From Trichomonas vaginalis G3 (lineage: Eukaryota > Parabasalia > Trichomonadida > Trichomonadidae), in NCBI RefSeq assembly GCF_026262505.1, contig NC_067206.1, positions 10,270,651-10,334,650 on the forward strand: a DNA stretch of 64,000 nucleotides. Reading direction: 5' to 3'. Under the pieces are notes generated by a model. That model had not been told where the DNA came from. It did not search any database and worked only from the letters and a program-made list of their open reading frames with translations. The number at the start of each line of letters is the position of its first letter. Positions within the stretch are counted from its first letter, which is position 1. Both the position numbers and the translations under genes were made by a program. This document shows positions 9,166 through 17,683 of the stretch, piece by piece.

Positions 9166-9876
9166 TTAATCTGTTATCTCATCAGCTATTTTTTCTATTT
9201 GAAATTGCCATAATATTTCATTCATAAATTCTAAATCACAATCAAATAGGTCAGTTATTCTAAATTTAATATTTGATAAATCTTTTGAATGAAGAATAAA
9301 TGAATTCCCGGATAATTGAAACGGATATGATAAAGAAAATGTGTTTAAGTTGATGGATAAAATGTTTTGTATTGATGGGTAAGAGTTAGGGTCTAATGTT
9401 TGATGTGAAAATCTCATTGGGGTATTAACTTTATCACATTTGATTAAAATGAAATTGGAACCAGTGTCAGAATACAAAACATCCCCAACATCTTTTTCAA
9501 AATTTAATATCCCCAACAATGAACGAAGATGAGGAGTACAAAATTTAATTTTCAGCGGGAATTTAATAAGGTTATTTATTTCATCAAGTTCAAAAAGTTT
9601 ATCAGGTTTTGATTTAAAATTTTCTTCATACCATACGATAAATGATTCATTTAAATAACTTAAAATTGTGTTAATATCCCATTTCGTTATCACATTATTT
9701 ATATACATATCATACGTTTTTTCAAGGTCATCTTTAATAAATGATATATAATCTGAAGGGTCTAAAAGAATGGGATTAAATTTACCACTCACAGAAACGA
9801 GAGTAACATTATAAATTCCGCTAACTGTTAAATTTAATTCACAACTATTATTCGAAATAATATTGATAATTGACAT
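9166..9876 (-). CDS. conserved Polinton virion-cluster protein, 236 aa, unknown
   Basis: A whole-looking ORF with a start box upstream that it shares, back to back, with the + strand gene at 9896. The protein begins MSIINIISNN and is rich in beta-forming residues (NLTVSGIYNVTLVSVSGKF), followed by mixed helix and strand. It has no signal peptide and no membrane segment. Copy B carries the same gene at 28552-29262 with fewer than ten substitutions. Its place between fibre and capsid genes suggests a structural or assembly role, possibly a minor capsid or fibre-attachment protein. That is inference from position only. Confidence 0.6.
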   Translation of the reverse strand: MSIINIISNNSCELNLTVSGIYNVTLVSVSGKFNPILLDPSDYISFIKDDLEKTYDMYINNVITKWDINTILSYLNESFIVWYEENFKSKPDKLFELDEINNLIKFPLKIKFCTPHLRSLLGILNFEKDVGDVLYSDTGSNFILIKCDKVNTPMRFSHQTLDPNSYPSIQNILSINLNTFSLSYPFQLSGNSFILHSKDLSNIKFRITDLFDCDLEFMNEILWQFQIEKIADEITD

Positions 9877-9895
9877 TTTTATTACGATTAAAAAT

Positions 9896-10375
9896 ATGGT
9901 AAAGCGTTATTTTCCAGTGATAAATAAAACTAGAATAAGATTACCTCAAGAATTCATAAATTCAACGAATAAGAAATTCATTCATGTTATAAATTTCAGT
10001 GTTTTCAGAAAATATGAGTCAATGTCATATTCATCATCGGGTTATATTTCACTTCATTCAAATTTAGTTCAATCAAACCCATATAATGACCATTTCATAA
10101 GATTTTCAGATGGTATTAAAAATGTAATTGATAGATTAAAATATGAACAGATTGACAATATCGAATTTTTGGAATTTTGGTTTAAATATCCTGATGGAAA
10201 AAAGATTGAAGTTAAAGATAAAGCTGATACTATAACAAAAACAATTACAATGACCGATCCAGATAGTGGGGAACAAAAAGAAATAAAACAAACGATAGAA
10301 ACTGGTGAAAGGTCAATTATTATTGATTATGATTCAAAGGATTATTATTCAATAATGTTAATGCTTGAATATTAA
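9896..10375 (+). CDS. conserved Polinton virion-cluster protein, 159 aa, possible minor capsid
   Basis: The start is set at the ATG of MVKRYFPVINKTRIRL because the start box ends there; an in-frame ATG 33 bases upstream lies inside the divergent gene. The protein is beta-rich with the landmark FLEFWFKYPDGKKI and ends in DYYSIMLMLEY. A similar F-x-WF-x3-DG(K/R)K motif appears in the + strand gene at the same place in copy C (57433-58234), so the family is kept across distant elements. Single-jelly-roll minor capsid is a reasonable guess, but I cannot confirm it by eye. Confidence 0.55.
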   Translation: MVKRYFPVINKTRIRLPQEFINSTNKKFIHVINFSVFRKYESMSYSSSGYISLHSNLVQSNPYNDHFIRFSDGIKNVIDRLKYEQIDNIEFLEFWFKYPDGKKIEVKDKADTITKTITMTDPDSGEQKEIKQTIETGERSIIIDYDSKDYYSIMLMLEY

Positions 10376-11073
10376 ATGGCCTTAACAAAGAATTTTTCAA
10401 GTGATATTTTATATTCATCAACTATTTTATTATAAATATCATTATATGTTAAATGAAGTTCAGTTGTTGTTCCGTTCTTTGATATCTTAATTGTGCTAAT
10501 ATCCTTTATAGGATTTATTTTTGCAACTGTTCCGCAGCATGAAACCTCATCATCTATGAAAAATTGAATCTTAACGTCTGAATCTTGAACATCACAAAGA
10601 ATGGCGATAATGTGAATTAATGATTCATAAGGTAAAATAATTAAACCGGATTGATCAATTAAATTTATTATTGAATCATAATTATCAGTTATTATATCAC
10701 GGTAAATTTTCATTAATTCAGAATTAATGTCTATTTTATATGGCGCATTGCGACTGGAATCGTATATTCCTGGGTTCTCGATGTTTGATGAAAGAGGTGG
10801 GGGGTATGTTGGATATGTGGGGATTTCAACAGGTTCTTTACCGGGTTCAGATAAAATGATTGGGTCTCCATTCTCATGGTTTTCTTCATTCTCCTCATTC
10901 TTCGGTAAGTCACGAGTTAATAAATTTGGTTGAGTTGCTGACCTTGTTAATTCAGGGCTAACATTAACTTTAACATTTTGAATAATTCGTGATTTATCAT
11001 CATTTACGTTATAACCAACCGTAATCTCTGCTTTTGCGTTAGTGTTCTTTTGACTTGTGAAACGTCTTCTCAT
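10372..11073 (-). CDS. Pro-rich conserved Polinton protein, 233 aa, unknown
   Basis: Whole-looking ORF that overlaps the end of the + strand gene by four bases (convergent). The N-terminus is basic (MRRRFTSQKN), the middle is acidic and then Pro/Tyr-rich (IPTYPTYPPPL), and the C-terminal half is a compact helical/strand domain with a Cys pair (DEVSCCGTVAK). The copy B counterpart (29762-30457) differs in the acidic linker. Order and strand place it in the virion cluster. I do not recognise a family. Confidence 0.55.
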   Translation of the reverse strand: MRRRFTSQKNTNAKAEITVGYNVNDDKSRIIQNVKVNVSPELTRSATQPNLLTRDLPKNEENEENHENGDPIILSEPGKEPVEIPTYPTYPPPLSSNIENPGIYDSSRNAPYKIDINSELMKIYRDIITDNYDSIINLIDQSGLIILPYESLIHIIAILCDVQDSDVKIQFFIDDEVSCCGTVAKINPIKDISTIKISKNGTTTELHLTYNDIYNKIVDEYKISLEKFFVKAI

Positions 11074-11157
11074 TTATAATTGAATTAAAAAAAGAAAAAT
11101 ATATTTAAAGTTTTATTTAGTTGTTACGGTAATATCCCAAGGTTCATCATTGTTTGC

Positions 11158-12058
11158 TTATACTTTCTTTGTAACTGCACCAATTATGTTATTGATATTG
11201 CTTTGAGTTTCTTCCAGTCTTATTTTATCATTTACAATATCTTTAATCATTTCATTACATGCATTCTTAAAACCATCTGATTTTTCTAATTTACGTCTAT
11301 CACTTTCTTTAATTAAATCAAAGTTATAACCTTGTTGAGAATAAAGTGGTTTCTTTATCAATTCCTTGAACGCTTCTGCAAGTGAAGATGAAGAAATTCT
11401 TGCCACTTGAATTGGTTTAAATTCTGCTTTCATTGCTTCTTTCTGTTCATTGAACACTGGATCGAATAAAGCAACTTTAAAGAATTTCTTAGCTGGAATT
11501 TCAGGTCTCAAATTTGCATATTGACCATCAAACTGATTAACATATCGTGGTAATCCATCCGGTCCTTCTTCAATAGCGTTTAATTCTTCATTGAAATAAG
11601 AATATGGATTATGACGGTATGAATTAATTGGACCATGTTCACCTTCTCCAATGTATTGTTTAACAGCTTTTCCATTTTCATCAAATTGCATAGGATAACA
11701 TTCATTATATGCTTTACGTTTAGGATAATCAGATACAGTTAATTTGTAACCATTTATGACTTTAATATTACCTCGACCATCAGTAACGAAAACTTCATTT
11801 ATACCATCAGGTTTTCCATTTGGACCTGTAATGTCTGCTTCATGTGCTTCCCAATTTGGACCATGACGTTTGGCATATGCTTGAGCTTCTGGTAATGTTA
11901 AAACGTTTCTCATTTGTTTAACATCTTTTTGAAGACCAGCAACAATATGAACTAATTCTTTCATTCCGTCTGGAACTTTCATAGTTCTATTATATGCACC
12001 CCTTTTTGTTTGTCCCTTGTTTTAATGGAACCTGTAGAAGATTTGCTATTTCTGTCAT
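11158..12058 (-). pseudogene. conserved Polinton protein of unknown function (copy A)
   Basis: The region begins at [15 protein letters not shown] after a start box (12059-12085). The body carries a Gly/Asn/Asp-rich segment ([20 protein letters not shown]) and a C-terminal helical part with [19 protein letters not shown]. The N-terminal two thirds are about 97% identical to the copy B protein at 30491-31390, while the C-terminal third falls to about half identity, which points to recombination between variants. It lies just downstream of the packaging ATPase. A virion role is likely but unproven. Confidence 0.5.
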
Positions 12059-12098
12059 GTTTAATTATAAATAAAAAATAAAAATTAATTATAAAAAG

Positions 12099-12913
12099 TT
12101 AATCAAATTTAACACATCCTTTATTTAAATCAACTATTATTTTTCCATGTTCACCTAATTGCTGATATTGTGTGTAAAGTTCATTAATGCTCATTGGTAA
12201 ATTCACTTGATAAAGCATAACGTTCAACTGTTGACGACTAAAACCACTGAAAATGAAAAGTGTTGATAGATTTGATTTAATGTTTGTGCTTAATGCTTTG
12301 AAGTATTGAACAGCCATGAAGAATGAACACTGAATGTGTCGACATTGAGTTAATAACTGATTAAAATATGATTTCTCATTTGTTATTAGTTTTGATTTCA
12401 CCGCATCATCTAGAAAAATGAGTGAATGCAAAAATTCTCTATCAAAATTTGAAATAGAAAGTGTTTCAAATAATTCATCCCGTTGTTTATCAATAATTTT
12501 ATCCTCTAATCCTTGCTTCTTGATTGTATTATATAATTCTTTATACATTAAAAAGTTTTTTAAATAATCTTCTGCTTCTTCTTGTGATAAATAAATAATT
12601 GGAATTTTGATTAAATGCTTTAAAGATTCAAATGTATCATCTGAAGGTGAACCTGAACGGTTGATATAAATTAACACATGTGAATGGGGGAAGTGTTAGC
12701 AATAATGATAATTTGTTTTAATATCGTTAATGTTTTACCTTTATTCTGTTTACCAATTGCTGCAGTGATTGAATTTAAGTAACATTCAGAATATGGAATT
12801 TTCATTAATTTTTCCTTAGATAGAGCATTTCTATTATCACTCAATGCTTCATTAATCATATCATCTACGTATGTATTATATACTCCCGCTAATTCTTCAG
12901 AATTTAAATCCAT
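12099..12913 (-). pseudogene. FtsK/HerA-type genome-packaging ATPase region (copy A)
   Basis: P-loop ATPase expected to pump element DNA into capsids. The Walker A motif is AAIGKQNKGKT (about nt 12755) and the Walker B motif is HSLIFLDDAV (about nt 12410). It is followed by a helical region with LLTQCRHIQCSFFMAVQYF, where an arginine-bearing sensor is usual, and STLFIFSGFSRQQ. The length fits the short packaging ATPases of Polintons and adenovirus-like or virophage-like viruses. It sits next to the capsid region, the standard Polinton neighbourhood. The same arrangement is seen at 31431-32257 in copy B. Confidence 0.8.
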
Positions 12914-14576
12914 TTAATCAAAAATAAATTTATAATTTTAACATTTCTATTCATCAATATTTCATCATATGAACTTCTATACTGTGGCGGTGTACCTGTT
13001 GGATGATATTTCAAACCTTCATCCGGTGTCCATGTCCAATACGTAGTCCTAGTAAACCAAACCTGAGGAGGATTTGTCACCTTTGAACAGTAAGTGTCAT
13101 TTACACCCTGAATGATTGGATAAGCTTTCACTTGTACTGTAACTTGTGAGTTGAAAGTTTCTAATCCATCAAAGAATATACCCGCTCCATCACGTTGAAC
13201 TGGAATAGTGCATAAGAATGAAGTTTGGTCTTTCCATGTTCTAGCTAATGGTGTGCCATCATCATCATTCAGTGGTCTAGTTAATGAGTCCTCGTATTCT
13301 TCTGTGCATTCATTCACTCCATCTAAATCAGAAGCTTGAAGCATACGTGTAAAGAATATGTCACCCACTGTGGTCATCGCTTGATCGGGGAAGTTTCTGG
13401 AATCTATAGTGACCTGAAGACCTCGAAGCATTGGATTTTCTAAAACTGTTCTTTGCATTGCATTCTTCGGAAATGCTAACACAACATCTGTAACATTATG
13501 AAGAGCGTATGAGAAATCTGAGCTAATACCTTCAGGAGTGATGCAACCTCCATTTAGTGAACGAACGTCAATATGTTGAGCTGGAATCATGAATGGATCT
13601 TCCTTACTGAATAAACGTGGTATTGCTTTAACTGATTCTTCAATTAAACCGTATCCTGGTGTAATACATTTATCCTCTAAAACTTCCATCTTTGTGCATG
13701 AAATAATAACATCATCAACTGTTGCGTCAGCAGATGTAGTGGCTAAGCCTGTAATTAATTTGGTAGAAAGTCCGATTTGTTGGAATTTGCGATCATATTT
13801 ATAAACATGATTCATAATCTTTTCATAATTTTCATCAGTTATCTTTTCATAAACGTAATTTTGTAAATCAGCAACTCTTAACGGGTCAACCTGACAAAAT
13901 ACTAAAGTATCCCTGAAAACATAATATTTAAGAATGATTTCACCAAATGATTTAGGATAATCATCGAACGCCTGAAATGCTAACAAATCATTTACCGGAA
14001 TAATCATATCAAAAGTGATATCAACTTCTTCATTTGCTTTCTTGAAAACTTCTGAAGGGTCAATATATTTACCACATACTGAGTTATCATATTTTGAACA
14101 TTATTATATAACGAATGAACAAACTTTTTAACTTTCCTTTCTGATTTTGGTTTATATGTTGCAAATGCGAAAGATTCACGGGCGCAATCCATCTGAAGAT
14201 AACCGGCATCACCTCTTTCGGTTTCTACTTCTAATTGTTTAAAGCTTTGATTTGATGATTTGTAACCAACGAATAAACGCATACATTTAAAAGCGGCATC
14301 ACATGTGAAAGCTTTATTTGAAACTAGAGTTGCTTTAACTTTGCGTTTAATATATGTGTCACCTAATTGGTTCACATCATGAGCCGGATTTGTAATTCTT
14401 AAATGAGTTTGTTTATCATCAAAATATGGAGCATCAGAGTCATAGCATGAACTTTCAAGTTCTCTATAATATCTTCTTCCGTCATTCTTTGCGAATATTT
14501 CATTTATCTTTTCGAATGAATGAAATACATTTCCATTAATTGGTTTAGTGTTTGGCACCAAATAGTTAGTCGTCAT
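12904..14576 (-). pseudogene. major capsid protein region (copy A)
   Basis: A large beta-rich coding region directly upstream of the ATPase. It starts with MTTNYLVPNTKPINGNVFHS behind a start box. Landmarks are LRLFVGYK-like strand segments in the first half and DVVLAFPKNAM, VQVKAYPII and WFTRTTYWTWTP in the second half. Size, position and strand-rich composition fit the double-jelly-roll capsid protein that Polintons share with adenovirus-type viruses. Recognition rests on gene order and composition, not on an exact motif. Broken in this copy; the counterpart in B is 32282-33923. Confidence 0.65.
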
Positions 14577-14645
14577 TTATTATTAAATAAAAAATCAAAA
14601 TTAAAATATGAAAATGAATTTTTAATTTTAATGAAATAATCAACT

Positions 14646-14861
14646 ATGGCTGCAGGTATATTTAAGAAACTGTGGGATAAAGTAAAAAGAGGAGCGCATA
14701 AAGTTTGGGAAACAATGAAGAAAGGAGCAAATTGGATATTTAAGAATAAAGAAGCAATTAGTGACATTGCTGAATCAATAACACCAAAAGCTGCCCCAAT
14801 AAGAGAAATTTTAAATAAAGGAGAAAAAGTTTATCAAAGACTACAACCAATACTAAGATAA
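14646..14861 (+). CDS. small amphipathic basic protein, 71 aa (possible membrane-active minor virion protein)
   Basis: Begins MAAGIFKKLWDKVKRGAHK, an amphipathic Lys/Trp helix, and contains a second helix KGANWIFKNKEAISDIAE. The first residues mirror those of the convergent protein at 14886-15122 (MAAGFFKKLWDGIKKAAGW), so the two arose by duplication or share a function. Such N-terminal amphipathic helices are typical of membrane-disrupting minor capsid proteins (adenovirus pVI type) and antimicrobial-like peptides. No cleavable signal is evident. Copy B has it at 33993-34208 with two or three changes. Confidence 0.6.
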   Translation: MAAGIFKKLWDKVKRGAHKVWETMKKGANWIFKNKEAISDIAESITPKAAPIREILNKGEKVYQRLQPILR

Positions 14862-14885
14862 AAATAATATTTATTTATTTTTCCA

Positions 14886-15122
14886 CTATTTACCCCCTAT
14901 TTTATTAAGTATTCCTTCAGCAATTCCACCAATTGCGTTACCTGCTTGTGCTCCCATCGCCGGATTACCTGCTTTAGTACCTAATACTCCACCTATGATA
15001 GTTCCTGCCGTTTTCGCTACTGGTGCCAAAAAGTTTGCAACAGGTTTAATAACCTTTTTATAAACCCAACCTGCAGCTTTCTTAATTCCATCCCATAATT
15101 TTTTAAAGAATCCTGCCGCCAT
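14886..15122 (-). CDS. small amphipathic and Gly-zipper protein, 78 aa (possible membrane-active minor virion protein)
   Basis: I take MAAGFFKKLWDGIKKAAGW as the start because the start in copy B (34469) lies there and the longer frame is not shared. The N-terminal amphipathic helix is followed by a Gly/Ala-rich stretch with GxxxG spacing (GTIIGGVLGTKAG, AGNAIGGIAEG), a pattern of membrane-inserting hairpins. It is convergent with the sister gene 14646-14861. A comparable protein in copy C (58282-58524) starts MGFFSKIGNFFRNVGRGIW. A role in membrane penetration by the particle is inferred. Confidence 0.6.
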   Translation of the reverse strand: MAAGFFKKLWDGIKKAAGWVYKKVIKPVANFLAPVAKTAGTIIGGVLGTKAGNPAMGAQAGNAIGGIAEGILNKIGGK

Positions 15123-15189
15123 TTCTGATTTAATATTAATTAAAAAAATATATTTCATCACTTATATTCTAATTTTTATTTAATGATAA

Positions 15190-15570
15190 ATGAAACCGAT
15201 TTTAAAAATAAATGAAACAGAGGAGGAAGAAATAAATGAAAGTGAAAATGTTCAACAAAAAATAAACGTTGTTAAACCAATTACTGAAATAAAAATTTTT
15301 TCATCTGTTGAAGAATTTAATGACTATTATGCTAATAATAAAAAATTATTTGAAGAATTGACAACATGTAAATTGAATAAAATGTTTAAAGTTGATGGAT
15401 TCAAAATTTCAAAAATAAAAGGAGTGGTTAGTTTGAAATCTATTCCCCAATCAAGAATCACCTCATTAATGAAAATAGATGATTTAACAAAAAGAATAGA
15501 AATTATTGAAGAGCGAATAAATCAAATTATTGATTTCATAAATCATGACTCGTTGAGCCCGGGTCCTTAA
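15190..15570 (+). CDS. conserved Polinton protein with acidic N-terminus, 126 aa, unknown
   Basis: Begins MKPILKINETEEEEINESEN, then a folded segment (IKIFSSVEEFNDYYANNKKL) and a C-terminal coiled-coil-like helix (DDLTKRIEIIEERINQIIDF). The start box TTTTTATTTAATGATAA precedes the ATG. Copy B carries it at 34536-34904, nearly identical except for the last residues, where A ends in a GC-rich stretch encoding SLSPGP. It overlaps the stop of the convergent gene 15567-16052. Function unknown. Confidence 0.55.
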   Translation: MKPILKINETEEEEINESENVQQKINVVKPITEIKIFSSVEEFNDYYANNKKLFEELTTCKLNKMFKVDGFKISKIKGVVSLKSIPQSRITSLMKIDDLTKRIEIIEERINQIIDFINHDSLSPGP

Positions 15571-16052
15571 AGCCCATCACTGAGTTCAAGGTTATATTCA
15601 TCAAATATTTCATTATTAAATGCAACTTCTGCTAGTTTATTTATTTTTTCAATACGATCATTTGAAAGTCTATCGTTTAATTTTTTCTGAAGTTTTTCAT
15701 TTTCTAGTTCTGAAACTTTATTTGGATGATATTTAAACCCGTTAAATTCTTTTTCCTCAGTTTTGATCATTAATTTACAAAGAACTTTTGTGGTTGGAAT
15801 TCGTTTAAACCATTTATCATTAATATTTGTTATATATTCAATATCTGGAATTAATTCCCAAATTTTTGCATTTTCAATTAATTTATTATCAAATGCAAAA
15901 GCAATAGGTTTAATATTAAACTTACCTTTATAATATAAACTTTCTACATAATCATCGAAATAAACATCTACTTGTTTAACATTTTCAAGAATTGGTGAAA
16001 GAGCATCCATTAATTGATTGACGGTTACGAATCTTGATCCACTCATTTTCAT
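15567..16052 (-). CDS. right-end protein of copy A, 161 aa, unknown
   Basis: Begins MKMSGSRFVTVNQLMDALSP and has mixed helix/strand composition with a Lys/Glu-rich C-terminal helix (VSELENEKLQKKLNDRLSND). It is the last gene before the right-end repeats of copy A. Copy B has no counterpart: the same place holds a 35-aa ORF (34901-35008), so gene content differs at this end as well. No family is recognised. Confidence 0.5.
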   Translation of the reverse strand: MKMSGSRFVTVNQLMDALSPILENVKQVDVYFDDYVESLYYKGKFNIKPIAFAFDNKLIENAKIWELIPDIEYITNINDKWFKRIPTTKVLCKLMIKTEEKEFNGFKYHPNKVSELENEKLQKKLNDRLSNDRIEKINKLAEVAFNNEIFDEYNLELSDGL

Positions 16053-16065
16053 ACAAATTAAAAAA

Positions 16066-16455
16066 ATAAATTATTCAAAAATGTAAGACATGAATTTTTA
16101 AAAAAATTTATTTTTTATTTCATTATGTATGGGTTGAGTGTAAATGTCTTACAATTTTGAAAATTTTTTAAATCTTGATTTATTCAAAAACGTAAGAATA
16201 AAAACCGTAAGAATCATACATTTTTTACTTCATATGTTAAAAAAAATGATACAAAATCGCTCGATATTGTATGAATTCTTACGTTTACAAAAAAAGTCAC
16301 AAAACCCGTCATACCTACTACTGGAGATTATGGGAAATGTTCTGAATTCTTTAAATCTAGTATGTATGAGAGAGTAAAAGAAATTAGAAATAATTATTTT
16401 CATGAATGAAAAATAAACTTTAAAAATTCATGTCTTACATTTTTGAATAATTTAT
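16066..16455. repeat. Polinton A/B junction: 37-bp perfect inverted repeat with clustered GTAAGA-type motifs
   Basis: The 37-bp arm at 16066-16102 is the exact reverse complement of 16419-16455, and similarity continues more weakly for about 20 bases beyond each arm. Inside are further copies of the motif TGTAAGACAT or its complement (near 16145, 16190, 16210 and 16275). I read this as the terminal inverted repeat of A's right end facing that of B's left end. Confidence 0.65.
16125..16322. repeat. right-end block of Polinton, copy A
   Basis: Matches 35038-35232 at the right end of copy B at roughly 85%, from CATTATGTATGGG to CCTACTACT. It includes an internal hairpin (GTAAGAATCATACA against TGTATGAATTCTTAC). 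Shared limits at both right ends mark the probable element boundary. Confidence 0.65.
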
Positions 16456-16472
16456 TTTTTATTTTATAATAA

Positions 16473-17609
16473 ATGAGTATAACAACTAATTCATTGAAAT
16501 CTTTAAAGTTCACTAATTCAGAATTAGAAAATATTTTAGAAAATTTTGGAGACGGTTCTTATCCAACATATATGCAGAATGTGAAAGAGTTTTCCAGATT
16601 GTTGAATGAATTTAAATATAACGGACCAATTACTAAAAAGGCTATAATGAGATATTTATATCCCAAAAAAGTTGAAAAACAGGAGAATATTCCTCTTTAT
16701 GGTCCAGAGGACCTGGGCTCAGAGAGCCTTGAAACACCTCCTGAATATTTTGAAGAAAAAATCAAACAAGATGAATATTATAACGATGAGATTGAGAAAT
16801 TGGAACAATTAAGAAATGAAATAGATGAAAAAATTAGTGAATTGAGAAATGCTGAGAATGAAGTAGAGGGTTTAATGAATATCCCAGCTTCAGAATCAGC
16901 AGTTCAAAAATCACATGAGGAAAGATATAAAAATTACTTTTTGGAATCTACTAAAAATTTATTAGATGGTGATATTGACGAAACACTTTCAGAAGAAGGC
17001 ACAAAATTTATTCATAAACATAAGTTACAATTTATTGACGATGGAGATTATCCATGTATATTACTTTCACCTCCTCTTGATTCTGAAAAATTCAAAAAAG
17101 CACTGAAAAATGTAACATATGCAACAAATACGATTAAGAAAGAAGACCATGATATTTACACAAATTATTATTTAAATAAATGTACAGGTGTTGATAAAGT
17201 TTTTGATTTATTAGATAAAATATCAAAAGAAACCATTGGAACATATAAAATTTTATGCGATTGTGGTTTCATTATTGAAGATACCAATAATGTTTCATAT
17301 GAAAGAACAGCACCGAAGGAAGACGAAGTGGAAAGGTCTATACCATTCGTTATTAAGAACATAAAAGATATGAAAACTTATAAACATTATATTTATTCAT
17401 TTATTTCAGAAAAAATGGAAGCAACCCATAAAACATCATCTCATCATTTTATAGCTATTCATACATTCCTTTTCAAAGTTGTGAAATTAAATAAGACAGG
17501 AATTAGATTTAATGTATTAGGGTACGCATTCTTGAGTAAATTAAAATGCATTCGTCACGTCGCAGATGATAAAAATTTATGTGTTCTTAATTCATTTTAT
17601 GGGCTTTAA
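16473..17609 (+). CDS. conserved Polinton protein, 378 aa, unknown (first gene of the element)
   Basis: First gene at the left end of copy B, behind the start box TTTTTTATTTTATAATAA. The N-terminal region is helical (SLKFTNSELENILENF); the middle has a long Glu/Lys coiled coil (about residues 105-140, IEKLEQLRNEIDEKISELRN); the C-terminal domain has several Cys and His (CDCGF, SSHHFIAIHTF) and ends NSFYGL. The coding sequence contains two adjacent mini-hairpins at 16701-16728. No family recognised. Being first in the replication block, a DNA-binding or terminal-protein-like role is possible but only a guess. Confidence 0.6.
   Translation: MSITTNSLKSLKFTNSELENILENFGDGSYPTYMQNVKEFSRLLNEFKYNGPITKKAIMRYLYPKKVEKQENIPLYGPEDLGSESLETPPEYFEEKIKQDEYYNDEIEKLEQLRNEIDEKISELRNAENEVEGLMNIPASESAVQKSHEERYKNYFLESTKNLLDGDIDETLSEEGTKFIHKHKLQFIDDGDYPCILLSPPLDSEKFKKALKNVTYATNTIKKEDHDIYTNYYLNKCTGVDKVFDLLDKISKETIGTYKILCDCGFIIEDTNNVSYERTAPKEDEVERSIPFVIKNIKDMKTYKHYIYSFISEKMEATHKTSSHHFIAIHTFLFKVVKLNKTGIRFNVLGYAFLSKLKCIRHVADDKNLCVLNSFYGL
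16701..16728. repeat. paired mini-hairpins inside a coding frame
   Basis: GGTCC-AGA-GGACC (16701-16713) is followed at once by GGCTC-AGA-GAGCC (16716-16728). Both have 5-bp perfect stems and the same 3-base loop, in frame within the 378-aa gene. GC content is far above that of the gene around them. Confidence 0.65.
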
Positions 17610-17683
17610 CCCTGGACTCTCTGAGTCTCGGACTTTAAAAAAATAAACTTTATTTTTATTTTTTAATTTTTATTCTTACATAA

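Larger units (their letters stand above)
1..16322. mobile_element. Polinton/Maverick copy A (left end outside window)
   Basis: This is a self-synthesising DNA transposon of the Polinton (Maverick) family. It carries protein-primed DNA polymerase B, retroviral-type integrase, FtsK/HerA-type packaging ATPase, a capsid gene region and a phage-type tail fibre. The left end is cut by the window, because the first gene is represented only by its last 97 codons. The right end is placed at the close of a block (16125-16322) that recurs at the right end of copy B. Copy A is about 96% identical to B in shared genes, so both are young. It is broken, with roughly five breaks, but most of its smaller genes look whole. 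It has no primase-helicase gene, unlike B. Confidence 0.93.

Noticed and set aside
10372-11073. YPPPL stretch as a viral late-domain (YPxnL) motif
   Set aside because: Short motif within a general Pro/Tyr-rich run; not enough to claim budding through ESCRT.
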